A stretch of 64,000 bases of DNA, taken from positions 30,944-94,943 of the forward strand of contig NZ_AZDT01000063.1 in assembly GCF_001434785.1 (NCBI RefSeq), written 5' to 3'. Within the stretch, counting starts at the first letter, position 1, and each line of letters begins with the position of its first letter. The translations under genes were made by a program, and so were the position numbers. Below are positions 26,537 to 35,079 of the stretch, piece after piece. Below the pieces are notes generated by a model. The model saw nothing but the letters and a program-made list of their open reading frames with translations. It made no database searches and was not told where the DNA came from. This stretch comes from Levilactobacillus namurensis DSM 19117. Lineage in GTDB: Bacteria > Bacillota > Bacilli > Lactobacillales > Lactobacillaceae.

Positions 26537-27802
26537 ATGTCATCATTCATCGGGGGACTCAGTCTGCTCATTGCCATGATTCTCGGCATTCTCTGGGTGA
26601 CCAACAAAGTCCGCCACCGTAACCCGCACCACCAAGGACGCAACGCCCTGATTGCCTTAGTGCTTGCGTTCATCTTCATCGGCATCGGGGGGAGTGGCGA
26701 CGATTCAACCACTAAGACGCACTCGGACCAGGCCAACATGGCCAACTCGTCCAGCAAGTCCGCCACCAGCGCCACTAAACACGCGGCCGCTTCCCACAAA
26801 ACCGCTAAGCACCCCGCCACTAAGTCCACCGCGACCGCAACATCCCAGACCACCACGTCTCGGAATAGTCAGGTGCTCAAAAAACTGGTCAGTTATACTA
26901 ACCAGGAATCAGCGGGACCAACTCAAAACTATTACTGGAAACTGGGCAAGGCCCACACCACCGGCTTCAAGAACCTGAAGGCTGGCAATTACCATTTTGC
27001 CAGTGATTCTCAAGGCCGGGCCGGCACCGCCCGCGCCGTTTTAACCTACGGCGAATACGCCAACTCCCGGGGCTCCCGGCAAGGTAGTCCGCTAGAACCT
27101 AGCGGCTGGCCCACCGAAAATCCCAAAGTCGCCATCAGTTACGTCTTCACCGGTCGGACCTACCACGGCTACCTCTATAACCGGAGCCACTCCATCGGTG
27201 ATAGCCTACTAGGCGCCAAGTCCTACACCTCGGCTAACAACTTCACCACCGGTACCCGGCCCCAAAACGTCGGAGCAGACCAGGATGGTGGCATGCGCTA
27301 CGCCGAAGAAACCGCGGAAGACTACTGGAAAGCTAACCCCAACACCAGTGATACCATCAAGTACCAAACCACGCCCCTCTACTACCGCAGTGAAACCATC
27401 CCCCGCGGCTCCATCGTGGACATCAAGTCGTCGGATGGCCAGCTCAACACGGCAGTCGCTGTGATCAATTCGGCGGAGGGCATCAAGCTCAACTACACCA
27501 CCGGTAGTAACAACGCCAAGCCCATCACCTCAGCTAGCCGGCAATCCAGCCACACCACTAATGCTAGTTCCAGCAACGCCAGTGCGAACAGCACCAGCCA
27601 TCAAACACGGACCACGACCCACTCTGCCACGCAATCCGGCCAGTGGCACGTGGCCGCATCCGGCATGGTCTACGTCTCCGACAGCGACAAGTACTATTCA
27701 CAGGTGACCAATCCGGGCAACTACACGTACGAATCGGAGTCCAAGGCTCAATCCAGCGGCGCCACCCGGGCATCTCGCGGGAATCAGTACGCCCGGCCTT
27801 AA
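26537..27802 (+). CDS. membrane-anchored DNA/RNA non-specific endonuclease
   Basis: 421 residues with two N-terminal hydrophobic segments (about 3-22 and 37-52), then a Ser/Thr/Ala/Lys linker and an extracellular nuclease domain (about 110-320). The His-containing motif YNRSHSIGD corresponds to the DRGH site of the EndA/NUC1 family, and YAEETAEDYW and TPLYYRSETIPRG fit that family too. A Ser-rich spacer leads to a C-terminal segment (VYVSDSDKYYSQVTNPGNY) often appended to such nucleases. Likely role is degradation of extracellular DNA or DNA processing during uptake. Start has GAGGAGG. Confidence 0.83.
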   Translation: MSSFIGGLSLLIAMILGILWVTNKVRHRNPHHQGRNALIALVLAFIFIGIGGSGDDSTTKTHSDQANMANSSSKSATSATKHAAASHKTAKHPATKSTATATSQTTTSRNSQVLKKLVSYTNQESAGPTQNYYWKLGKAHTTGFKNLKAGNYHFASDSQGRAGTARAVLTYGEYANSRGSRQGSPLEPSGWPTENPKVAISYVFTGRTYHGYLYNRSHSIGDSLLGAKSYTSANNFTTGTRPQNVGADQDGGMRYAEETAEDYWKANPNTSDTIKYQTTPLYYRSETIPRGSIVDIKSSDGQLNTAVAVINSAEGIKLNYTTGSNNAKPITSASRQSSHTTNASSSNASANSTSHQTRTTTHSATQSGQWHVAASGMVYVSDSDKYYSQVTNPGNYTYESESKAQSSGATRASRGNQYARP

Positions 27803-27945
27803 CGCCTGAGGTCTCTGTCATATCAACGATTACATTGTTAATTATCGTTAGTGTCATCATCAAATATGACATGGACGATAAAAAGCCAGTAGTGTTTGTT
27901 TTCACGTCCATATATGTATCATAAACGTGTATCCATTTTCCATTC

Positions 27946-28026
27946 ATGCTATAATAACCTTGCGAAGAAAGATGTAGCATTGCTACACCAAAGGCCCCGA
28001 CTATGGGTGTAGTCGGGGCCTTTTTT
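27946..28026 (+). ncRNA. RNA II antitoxin of an Fst-type locus, with promoter
   Basis: Extended -10 TGCTATAAT (27947-27955) predicts a start near 27962. The RNA ends at GGCCCCGACTA/TAGTCGGGGCC plus TTTTTT (27993-28026), giving about 65 nt. Its 27968-27989 segment (AAAGATGT, then CATT, then CTACACC) repeats the sequence at 28150-28172 that covers the toxin ribosome site and start codon. The RNA is therefore antisense to the toxin's translation start. Confidence 0.8.
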
Positions 28027-28076
28027 ATACGTTTATATCACTAAACGGGTGGGTTAGGGTGTTGCCTATTAGAATT

Positions 28077-28163
28077 TTACTTGTGGCGTCTACGATCTAA
28101 CCAGTCCGTAAACAAGGTTACTAAGAGTCCAACCGCAAGCGGGGCGAAAAAAGATGTGAACAT
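28077..28163 (-). CDS. type I toxin, Fst/Ldr family
   Basis: 28-residue peptide MFTSFFAPLAVGLLVTLFTDW followed by LDRRRHK: one membrane helix with the PxxVGxxxxLF core, the conserved W near the end and a charged tail, as in Fst-family toxins. GGAGG is 9 nt before ATG. The mRNA is predicted to start near 28202 (TTGTAA/CATAAT promoter) and to end at the shared bidirectional hairpin, about 210 nt. A 5' segment GTTGCCTA (28195-28202) can pair with TAGGCAAC past the stop (28061-28068), a long-range fold that may limit translation. Confidence 0.88.
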   Translation of the reverse strand: MFTSFFAPLAVGLLVTLFTDWLDRRRHK

Positions 28164-28208
28164 TACTACACCTCCTCACTATTGCTAGTGCAGGTAGGCA
28201 ACCGTTTA

Positions 28209-28237
28209 ATTATGAGTGAACATCTCCCAACTTACAA
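28209..28237 (-). promoter_or_regulatory. promoter of the Fst-type toxin mRNA
   Basis: Minus-strand TTGTAA (28232-28237) and CATAAT (28209-28214) are separated by 17 bp. Confidence 0.6.
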
Positions 28238-28319
28238 CTAGTCATCCACTAACTAATCCGTAGAACGAAACAGGCCACTCAAAAGAGCTAGATAACCACC
28301 ATTGAACAGACTTTTCTCA

Positions 28320-28348
28320 CAAAAAAAGCGCCAGCTCTAACTGGCGTC
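28320..28348 (-). terminator. terminator after tRNA-Arg
   Basis: ACGCCAG and CTGGCGC arms followed by TTTTTTT on the minus strand. Confidence 0.85.
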
Positions 28349-28383
28349 ATCTCAACGTTTATCGCTCATTATCGCAATTTAAA

Positions 28384-28455
28384 TGCGCCCCCCGAGAGTC
28401 GAACTCGGATCATAAGGACCGAAATCTTATGTGCTATCCATTACACTAAGGGCGC
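28384..28455 (-). tRNA. tRNA-Arg (anticodon TCG)
   Basis: 72-nt cloverleaf. Acceptor GCGCCCT pairs with GGGGCGC, D-stem GTGT with GCAC, T-stem CCGAG with CTCGG around TTCGACT. The anticodon loop TTTCGGT gives TCG. The closing pair of the anticodon stem is A-C instead of A-U. CCA is not encoded. Confidence 0.93.
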
Positions 28456-28510
28456 CTTTCACTCTCTAGTTTAACGCAAAACCAGGGTGAATGGTGAATA
28501 ATTTATCCGT

Positions 28511-29857
28511 TTATTTATCGGCGGATTTCGACGGCCCCGGTGCTGGATGGTCCCGATGCCACTGCCGCACGTAGTCCAGCCGCTTCTTGAAGAGGTTCTC
28601 GCGACCTTCATCCGTGGGGTGATAGTAAGTGTGGCCCACCAACGCGTCCGGCATGGTCTGCATGGTGGTCAACTTATCCTGCGTATCGTGGGCGTACTGG
28701 TAATGCTTCCCGTAGTCAAGGTCCTTCATCAGCTTAGTCGGCGCGTTGCGTAATTGCAGCGGAACCGGCTCATCGCGACTATCCTTAACGTCCTTAGCCG
28801 CCCCCTGCCAAGCCTTATAGATGGCGTTAGACTTGGGGGCCAGAGCCAAGTAGGTCACGGCTTCCGTCAAGTGGACGTTGCATTCCGGCATCCCCAAGAA
28901 CTGACAGGCCTGAAAGACGTTCACGGCCACATTCAACGCATTGGTGTCCGCTAACCCAACGTCCTCACTGGCAAAACGCACCAGGCGCCGAGCAATGTAC
29001 AGCGGATCCTCGCCGCCTTCCAGCATCCGCGCCAACCAATAGATTGCCGCATCGGCGTCACTATTACGCATCGACTTGTGCAACGCCGAGATGATGTTGT
29101 AGTGTTCCTCCCCCGTTTTGTCGTAGAGGACGAACTTCTGGCTGATCAACTGCTTGAGGTCCTTCATCGTCACCTTGACCTGGTCGCCCTGCTTATCGCC
29201 GTTAAGCACCGCCATCTCCAGCGTGTTCAACGCCGTCCGGGCATCCCCGTTGGCGAACTCCGCGATGGCCCGCAAGGTATCGGGTTCTAAGGTCACCTGG
29301 GTCTGGGGAAACCCGTTGGGACTGGCAATCGCGTTGGTCAACAACTGTTCAATGTCGTCGGTGGTCAGAGCCTTTAAGACGAAGACCTTACACCGCGACA
29401 ACAACGCCGAGTTGATCTCAAACGAGGGGTTCTCGGTAGTCGCCCCAATCAGGGTGATGCTGCCGCGTTCCACGTAAGGCAGAAAGGCGTCTTGCTGGGC
29501 CTTGTTGAAACGGTGGATTTCGTCCACGAAGACCAGCGTCCGTTCCCCCATTTCCCGGTCAGCTTCGGCTTGCCGCATGATCTTTTTGATCTGACTGATT
29601 GAACTGTCCACGGCACTGAAGCGCAGGAAGCTGGCCTGACTCTGGTGGGCAATGATTTCCGCCAGCGTGGTTTTCCCAACACCCGGTGGCCCCCAGAAGA
29701 TCATCGAGGAGATCTGGTCATTTTCAATCAGCTCCCGCAAAATCTTTCCGGCGCCTAGCAGGTGGGTCTGGCCCACGAACTCGTCCAAGGTCCGCGGCCG
29801 AACCCGACTGGCCAAGGGCTCCTGCTGGGGGTTCCTAAACAACGATTCCTGTTCCAT
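28511..29857 (-). CDS. rarA: replication-associated recombination protein A (AAA ATPase)
   Basis: 448-residue clamp-loader-like ATPase acting at stalled replication forks. Walker [10 protein letters not shown] lies around residues 55-63, Walker [11 protein letters not shown] around 107-116, and the sensor region [12 protein letters not shown] follows. The C-terminal tetramerisation part contains [19 protein letters not shown] and [11 protein letters not shown], typical of RarA/MgsA. Full length. Monocistronic between the tRNA and a small hypothetical gene. Confidence 0.95.
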   Translation of the reverse strand: MEQESLFRNPQQEPLASRVRPRTLDEFVGQTHLLGAGKILRELIENDQISSMIFWGPPGVGKTTLAEIIAHQSQASFLRFSAVDSSISQIKKIMRQAEADREMGERTLVFVDEIHRFNKAQQDAFLPYVERGSITLIGATTENPSFEINSALLSRCKVFVLKALTTDDIEQLLTNAIASPNGFPQTQVTLEPDTLRAIAEFANGDARTALNTLEMAVLNGDKQGDQVKVTMKDLKQLISQKFVLYDKTGEEHYNIISALHKSMRNSDADAAIYWLARMLEGGEDPLYIARRLVRFASEDVGLADTNALNVAVNVFQACQFLGMPECNVHLTEAVTYLALAPKSNAIYKAWQGAAKDVKDSRDEPVPLQLRNAPTKLMKDLDYGKHYQYAHDTQDKLTTMQTMPDALVGHTYYHPTDEGRENLFKKRLDYVRQWHRDHPAPGPSKSADK

Positions 29858-29903
29858 CCGGAAACACCCCTTCCTGAAGTCATGTCAAAACGAGTACAGC
29901 CCC

Positions 29904-30230
29904 CTAGCGCGACCCCGCAGCCTCGATGGCTTGGTCTTGTAGGTACTGCTGGGTCTGGTCGGCACTTTGCCGAAAATCTTCGATCAGTGACTGTCCCTGT
30001 GGTTTGATCGTGGCGGTCTGATGCCCCAGAATGTCGGTCACGATTAAGTCGTTCCCCTGCCAGCTCGCAGTATCGTAGTGGCCGTCTTCAATCTGGTCTA
30101 AGAACGCCTGAAAGGTATCCAAGACGGCCTGCTGGATGATGGCATCTTCTGAGCGATCATCGCCCATTTTCTTCAATTGTAGTTGGCGCATGGCGACTTC
30201 GTCCATATCGGTTGGAATTTGAATAAACAC
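29904..30230 (-). CDS. hypothetical acidic protein
   Basis: 108 residues, no signal peptide or membrane segment, Gln/Asp rich, mostly helical (DDRSEDAIIQQAVLDTFQAF) with a short central beta stretch (NDLIVTDILG). No family recognised. Divergent from the downstream MarR gene. Confidence 0.6.
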   Translation of the reverse strand: MFIQIPTDMDEVAMRQLQLKKMGDDRSEDAIIQQAVLDTFQAFLDQIEDGHYDTASWQGNDLIVTDILGHQTATIKPQGQSLIEDFRQSADQTQQYLQDQAIEAAGSR

Positions 30231-30366
30231 GTTGGTGCCCCCTAAAGTTTGTTTTACAATTATTCTATCACTTCCGACTTCCGAAACCTATGAGACGAAT
30301 CATTATCCTTCCCGCCCATCTGGTGTAAACTAGGAGATGAGCATAACGCTTCAAGGAGGGGCTACG

Positions 30367-30822
30367 ATGGAAGACTATATTCTCGACTTTACCACCAACT
30401 TAGCAATCCTCCACCGCCAATTTCAGCGCGACATGAACCAGATTCTGGAGGCTGACCAGGTACCCATCAACATCACCGAGTTCTATCTCCTGGTGTTGGT
30501 ATCCGAGGCCAGCCCCATCAATCAGCGAATGGCCGCGCGCACGCTTGCGGTGGATGAGGGGTTGATGACCCGGATGGTCCGCCACCTGGTCCACCTCTCC
30601 CTACTGGTCAAGACGGATGACCCCGCCGAAAGGCGCAATAAGCAACTGGCCCTGACCACTAAAGGCAAACAGCTGGTTACCCGGGCCATCGAGGTCCTGC
30701 ACCACTGGTGGCAACACGTGACGCCGAATGATGCACCCGTTGACTTTCAAACCTTGACCGAGCAGCTCCAACAACTGTCGGTGCAAGTCTTAAACTTCGA
30801 TCACCCGTTCGATGATCTGTAA
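30367..30822 (+). CDS. MarR-family transcriptional regulator
   Basis: 151 residues with a central winged helix (about 40-105: NQRMAARTLAVDEGLMTRMVRHLVHL, then the wing DDPAERRNKQLALT). Start ATG with AAGGAGGGG. The NAD(P)H-hydrate epimerase gene follows after 43 bp on the same strand, so the two may be co-transcribed. The ligand is unknown. Confidence 0.85.
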   Translation: MEDYILDFTTNLAILHRQFQRDMNQILEADQVPINITEFYLLVLVSEASPINQRMAARTLAVDEGLMTRMVRHLVHLSLLVKTDDPAERRNKQLALTTKGKQLVTRAIEVLHHWWQHVTPNDAPVDFQTLTEQLQQLSVQVLNFDHPFDDL

Positions 30823-30865
30823 GGCAACTACCGATTCAAGATTTAGATTCAAGGAGGGAATTCTC

Positions 30866-31513
30866 ATGAGTAAAGCCATTACGATTGCCCAAGCCCAACG
30901 CTACGACGCCCACACCATCAACGACATCGGCATCCCGTCCATGGTCTTAATGGAACGCGCCGCCCTCGCGACTTTCAACAACCTCTTAAATGACGACTAC
31001 GACCTGACCCGCGTCGTGGTCGTCGCAGCTACCGGGAACAACGGTGGTGACGGCATCGCGGTCGCGCGCCTCTTAAAGATTCGTGGCATTAACGTGTCCA
31101 TCTACCTGTTGGGGAACCCTGACAAGGCCTCCGAGCAGACCCAGCAACAATTAAAGATTGCCCGTTACTACCAGATTCCGTTCACCACGGAACTCAATGA
31201 CGTGATCAACGCGACCACCATCATCGACGCCATCTTCGGCGTGGGCTTGAGTCGCGAGGTCACCGGTGATTTTGCGGCGGCCATCAACGCGATCAACGCC
31301 ACGGACGCCAGCACCGTTGCCATCGACGTCCCATCGGGGATCAACGCCGATACCGGCGCGACTCTAGGCGTGGCAGTGGTCGCCGATTCGACCACGACCA
31401 TGGCCTACAACAAGATCGGTCTCTTGACGGTCAACGGCAAGCACCACGCCGGAACCGTCCACATCGCCGACATTGGAGTCTACGCTCAGGACCACGTCGA
31501 ATCCATTAAATAA
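30866..31513 (+). CDS. nnrE: NAD(P)H-hydrate epimerase
   Basis: 215-residue YjeF N-terminal domain protein epimerising damaged NADHX/NADPHX. Conserved segments are PSMVLMERAA, GNNGGDGIAVARLL (cofactor loop), DAIFGVGLSREVTGDF (catalytic Asp) and AIDVPSGINADTGATLG. The C-terminal dehydratase domain found in some homologs is absent, as is common in lactobacilli. Start has AGGAGGG. Confidence 0.92.
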   Translation: MSKAITIAQAQRYDAHTINDIGIPSMVLMERAALATFNNLLNDDYDLTRVVVVAATGNNGGDGIAVARLLKIRGINVSIYLLGNPDKASEQTQQQLKIARYYQIPFTTELNDVINATTIIDAIFGVGLSREVTGDFAAAINAINATDASTVAIDVPSGINADTGATLGVAVVADSTTTMAYNKIGLLTVNGKHHAGTVHIADIGVYAQDHVESIK

Positions 31514-31527
31514 TCGTTCTAACGACC

Positions 31528-31580
31528 AAAAAACAAGTAAGCGACCGCCCATCATCAGTGGTGATTGCTTACTTGTTTTG
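31528..31580. terminator. bidirectional terminator between nnrE and an osmC gene
   Basis: AACAAGTAAGC and GCTTACTTGTT arms flanked by A-rich and TTTTG tracts, serving two convergent genes. Confidence 0.75.
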
Positions 31581-31581
31581 T

Positions 31582-31989
31582 CTAATGCTTAATCGTAACC
31601 GCAGTTCGTTTAATTGGCACCGTGTTCGTCAAGTTGTCCATTACTGGGCAGGTTCCTTCAGCAAATTCAACAAAATCGGTACAAGCTTTTTTGTTCTCAG
31701 ACGTGTCGAAGTGAACGCCCACCTTGATTTCGCTCAACCCCTGCATCGGAGCTTCTTGAAGTCCCTCCAAAGTGAGATAGAAGCTACGGTAAGTGAACTT
31801 CTGTTTTCTATAGAAAGACCCCATCACAATGGATTCACAACCACCTAGCGCCTCCAAAATCGCCTCGTAAGCGTTAGCCACCTGTGTCGAATTTGGTGCC
31901 AACTCTAGCGAGAAATCACGCACACTTGCCTGATACCGATCCGACGTCGCTGAGCCCGTAACTTTAACCTTATAAGTATCAATTGACAT
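31582..31989 (-). CDS. OsmC-family protein (second of a tandem pair)
   Basis: 135-residue OsmC/Ohr-fold protein, likely a thiol peroxidase for organic hydroperoxides. Candidate redox cysteines are in LGGCESIVMG (around residue 50) and GTCPVMDNL (around 115), the usual two-cysteine spacing. It lies 12 bp after its paralog, and a divergent MarR gene is nearby, as in ohr/ohrR loci. ATG at 31989 has AGGGGG 9 nt upstream. Confidence 0.85.
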   Translation of the reverse strand: MSIDTYKVKVTGSATSDRYQASVRDFSLELAPNSTQVANAYEAILEALGGCESIVMGSFYRKQKFTYRSFYLTLEGLQEAPMQGLSEIKVGVHFDTSENKKACTDFVEFAEGTCPVMDNLTNTVPIKRTAVTIKH

Positions 31990-32001
31990 CACTATTGCCC
32001 C

Positions 32002-32442
32002 CTAAACTACTTCAACTTTATCAACGCTAACCTTTACGCCGTGACGCAACATCTGCGCCATCGGGCAAGCCGCTTCAACCCGGTCGGCAAACGCTTCACA
32101 TTCGGCCTGGGTGGCCTGAGTCTCAAAATCCAGGGCCAAGCGAATCTCCTGGAAGCCATTCCGGACATTCGGATCCTTCCCCGTAAACCCAGCTGGGTCC
32201 AAATCACCTTCTAGGTTGACCGTCATTTTCTGGTAGCTGAAGGTCTGATCTGCTGCTAGTCGCGCTGCCGTTTCCTGCAATGATGTTCCCAGCGAGCACA
32301 GTTCCATCTCAACCGGGTTCATCCCCGTATTTGTTCCCCCACCGCTCTTGGGTTCATCCAATCTCTCGTGGATTCCTCGCGTATGGACATCAACTTGTAA
32401 TCCTTTAGCCATCTTTCTAGCTGAAGCATGATATCTTCTCAT
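32002..32442 (-). CDS. OsmC-family protein (first of a tandem pair)
   Basis: 146 residues. The OsmC fold is recognisable from SGGGTNTGMNPVEMELCSLGTS (first cysteine) and AACPMAQML (second cysteine). Only moderately similar to the adjacent paralog, so an old duplication or a functional split. Start ATG with AAAGGAAG. Its promoter overlaps a perfect palindrome shared with the divergent MarR gene. Confidence 0.87.
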   Translation of the reverse strand: MRRYHASARKMAKGLQVDVHTRGIHERLDEPKSGGGTNTGMNPVEMELCSLGTSLQETAARLAADQTFSYQKMTVNLEGDLDPAGFTGKDPNVRNGFQEIRLALDFETQATQAECEAFADRVEAACPMAQMLRHGVKVSVDKVEVV

Positions 32443-32488
32443 TAGATTAACTTCCTTTAACCCGTATTTTATAAGCGCTTACATTTAT

Positions 32489-32556
32489 ATTATACAATGA
32501 TTGCTTGCAAAATCAATAGTTAGCTAACTATCTATACGGCTAGTCCATGTTATAAT
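32489..32556. promoter_or_regulatory. divergent promoters with a MarR-type palindromic operator
   Basis: ATAGTTAGCTAACTAT (32516-32531) is a perfect 16-bp palindrome. It touches the minus-strand -35 TTGATT (32511-32516), which pairs with -10 TATAAT (32489-32494). The plus-strand extended -10 TGTTATAAT ends at 32556. Suited to regulation by the adjacent MarR protein. Confidence 0.7.
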
Positions 32557-32584
32557 TGATTAAAAACTAAAGTAGGTGATTTAA

Positions 32585-33025
32585 ATGGCAACACCACAAT
32601 TCGACTTAGCCAGTTGCATGATGTTTATCACCACCCGCAGCAGCAAGCTGTTTTCCACTAAGTTCAATCAAGCACTGACACCAACCGGACTTGCCAAAAG
32701 CGCCTGGATGGCTCTGTACTATATTCAACAGCAACCCCGAATCAATCAACACGATTTAGCAGAAATGGTTGGGATTACCGGCCCCAGTATGGTCAAAATC
32801 GTTGGTCAATTAAGCCAAGATGCTCTAATCACCATCACGCCCAGCCAACGCGACAAGCGCGAACGATTACTTGAGCTCACCGACACCGGACGTCGCCGCT
32901 TAACTAGTAGTCTACCGATTGCCGACGCCTTTCAGGATACCGTAACCCAGAACATTCCCCAAAAGGACTTAGATACCGTCGCCCGAGTCATGGCACAAAT
33001 GGTCAAAAACGCCCAGAACATGTAG
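32585..33025 (+). CDS. MarR-family regulator, probable OhrR-like
   Basis: 146 residues with a winged helix (NQHDLAEMVGITGPSMVKIVGQLSQDALI, wing PSQRDKRERLLELT). The single N-terminal cysteine in DLASCMMFI is at position 12, near where OhrR proteins carry their peroxide-sensing cysteine. Divergent from two OsmC genes across a palindrome, it probably represses them until oxidised. The sensing mechanism is inference. Confidence 0.85.
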   Translation: MATPQFDLASCMMFITTRSSKLFSTKFNQALTPTGLAKSAWMALYYIQQQPRINQHDLAEMVGITGPSMVKIVGQLSQDALITITPSQRDKRERLLELTDTGRRRLTSSLPIADAFQDTVTQNIPQKDLDTVARVMAQMVKNAQNM

Positions 33026-33140
33026 ACACTACCTATTAATTTTCTGCGTGAGTGGCATAACTTTATTCAAGTAGTGCCTCGATTGTCTTTCTGCTGTCCT
33101 CCCGGTATACTGGAAGCACTTACACACAGGAGGGATTCCC

Positions 33141-33692
33141 ATGCATGACCAGACTGGCTTCACCAACATTCAGACGCTGGACCCCAGCATCATCGTGGAC
33201 CTGCGTTACGCGACCACTCACAACTTCACTCACCAAGTGATCTATGACTTCACCACGGCGATTGCCCGTACCGGGACCGCCGAGAAACTGGCTCGGGCCA
33301 GCGCTGCCCTACGAACCCAAGGTTACCGCCTCAAGGTCTGGGACGCTTACCGGCCGGTGACCGCTCAAAAGCGGCTCTTTGACGTCTACCCCGATCCCAG
33401 CTTCGTGGCCCCACCCAACCCGAACTTCTCCCATCAAAAGGGCGTGACCTTCGACCTGACCCTGTGTGACCAGGCCGGCCGCGAACTCGAGATGCAAAGC
33501 GCCTTCGACGACTTCTCCGAACGGGCCCACCGCACGTTCCCCCGGACGCCCACCCAGGAAGCCCACTACCAGTTGCTCGATCAAGCCATGACCCAGGCCG
33601 GGTTCGTGGGCTACGACAATGAATGGTGGGACTACCGTGACGCCGACATGGACGCCTATCAGCCCTTGGCCGCCGATCCCAACGACTTCTAA
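33141..33692 (+). CDS. D-alanyl-D-alanine dipeptidase, VanX-like (M15D), altered zinc-ligand motif
   Basis: 183-residue cytoplasmic peptidase hydrolysing D-Ala-D-Ala in cell-wall turnover. The family core is present: LKVWDAYRP (catalytic Arg), SHQKGVTFDLTL (zinc His and Asp), and the C-terminal glutamate motif. The last reads EWWDY instead of EWWHF/Y, so the third zinc ligand histidine is an aspartate. The enzyme may use Asp as ligand or be impaired. Start ATG with AGGAGGG. Confidence 0.85.
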   Translation: MHDQTGFTNIQTLDPSIIVDLRYATTHNFTHQVIYDFTTAIARTGTAEKLARASAALRTQGYRLKVWDAYRPVTAQKRLFDVYPDPSFVAPPNPNFSHQKGVTFDLTLCDQAGRELEMQSAFDDFSERAHRTFPRTPTQEAHYQLLDQAMTQAGFVGYDNEWWDYRDADMDAYQPLAADPNDF

Positions 33693-33786
33693 GTCCGACC
33701 ACTTAAACAAGTGAGCTAATTTGTCCCGTCTCCGGACCATTAGGTGTTTACTTAAGAGTAAACCCACATGGGAAGGAGACGTTTTT

Positions 33787-34725
33787 GTGTTTGCCATACT
33801 CATCGGGGTCGCCATCGGTATCGGCCTCCCCATCCAAACTAGTGTTAATTCCCGGTTACGCCGGGCCGTGGGGACCCCATTCTTGGCGTCCCTGATTTCC
33901 TTTACCATCGGCACGCTTTTCCTGGCTGGGACCACGCTAATCGTCGACCACCACCTCCTCTTTAGCCCCCAGCTCTTTCAGACCCAGCCCGCCTGGCTCT
34001 GGATTGGCGGTATCTTCGGCGTCCTGTACCTGACCGCCAACATCCTGCTCTTCCCTAAACTAGGAAGCGTCCAGACCGTGATTCTGCCAGTCTTCGGCCA
34101 GATTCTGATGGGCCTTCTGATCGACAACTACGGCTGGTTCCACGCTAAGGTCAGCCCATTGACACCGATTCGGCTGGTGGGCGCGTTACTGGTCCTAGTT
34201 GGCGTTATCACCACGGTCGCCGTAGGGGCCTGGTTCCTGACCCGGAAGACTTACGATCGGACCACGGTTCCCGGCAACGGGTTATGGCCTTGGCGCCTAC
34301 TAGGGGTGCTAGTCGGCATGCTGAGCGCCGCCCAATCCGCCATCAACGGCCACCTAGGGAAAGTCTTAGCCTCGTCATTGAACGCCGCCTTCGTATCCTT
34401 TTTGGTGGGTACCCTAGCCCTATTGCTCTTAAACTTAGGCTTGCGGTCGCCCCTACAACTGCGCCATCCCCAGGGGCAGACTAACCCCTGGTGGATGTGG
34501 CTGGGCGGCATCATCGGCGCCCTGTACGTGCTGGGAAACGTCTACTTAGTTCCCGTCGTCGGCACGGGGTTGACCGTGGTCATCGTCCTGGTCGGCCTAA
34601 TGACCGGGAGCCTCTTGATCGACCACTTTGGCTGGTTGGGCAGTCCCCGTAACCCAATCACCCCGGTTCAAATTCTGGGTCTCATCATCATGATTACAGG
34701 CGTGGCCTTGATTCACCTGGCTTAA
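33787..34725 (+). CDS. DMT-superfamily membrane transporter, tandem DUF606 (YdcZ-like)
   Basis: 312 residues forming about ten membrane helices in two homologous halves. Each half has a QTSVNSRL/AQSAINGHL motif near its start and a GGIFGVLYLTANI/GGIIGALYVLGNV segment, the DUF606 duplication. Substrate unknown. Start GTG at 33787 with AAGGAG; the frame extends upstream without a ribosome site. Confidence 0.85.
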   Translation: MFAILIGVAIGIGLPIQTSVNSRLRRAVGTPFLASLISFTIGTLFLAGTTLIVDHHLLFSPQLFQTQPAWLWIGGIFGVLYLTANILLFPKLGSVQTVILPVFGQILMGLLIDNYGWFHAKVSPLTPIRLVGALLVLVGVITTVAVGAWFLTRKTYDRTTVPGNGLWPWRLLGVLVGMLSAAQSAINGHLGKVLASSLNAAFVSFLVGTLALLLLNLGLRSPLQLRHPQGQTNPWWMWLGGIIGALYVLGNVYLVPVVGTGLTVVIVLVGLMTGSLLIDHFGWLGSPRNPITPVQILGLIIMITGVALIHLA

Positions 34726-34760
34726 GGTACTTGGTGCTAGTCATCACCAATCCAGATCTA

Positions 34761-34893
34761 TTGAATCAAATCAACGATTGTCGTATACTCAAGTATATAA
34801 AAAGTGACGACCGTTGCGCCGGCCGCCACAAGTTCGCAAGCCTAGTGCGGTATTATTGGGGGACTACTTCTTTGCGGAAGTAGTCTTTTTAAT
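34761..34893 (+). ncRNA. candidate small RNA with promoter and terminator
   Basis: TTGAAT (34761-34766) and TATACT (34784-34789) are 17 bp apart. About 100 bp downstream, GGACTACTTC/GAAGTAGTC with TTTTT (34862-34893) is an intrinsic terminator. Between them is a GC-rich stretch with no ribosome site or plausible reading frame. It has its own promoter 35 bp after the transporter stop. No known family recognised. Confidence 0.5.
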
Positions 34894-34968
34894 TATCCTA
34901 TACGCTTTGGCAAAGTTGACCATCGCCAAGGATAATACGTAGACCGCCACCCCCCACCTTAAACACCA

Positions 34969-35018
34969 AAAAACTTCCGCCCACTCCAGGACAATTTCCC
35001 TGGTTGGGCGGAAGTTTT
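34969..35018. terminator. terminator of the cupin gene (bidirectional)
   Basis: AAAACTTCCGCCCA and TGGGCGGAAGTTTT arms; on the minus strand followed by TTTTTTGG. Confidence 0.8.
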
Positions 35019-35079
35019 CAGTTCTCGCGAATTTATTGACCATGACTAATAACGGTGACTTGAATTCCCATCGTCAGCC

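Noticed and set aside
34801-34846. 13-codon GTG-started peptide inside the small-RNA candidate
   Set aside because: No ribosome site and no recognisable toxin-like or leader-peptide pattern.
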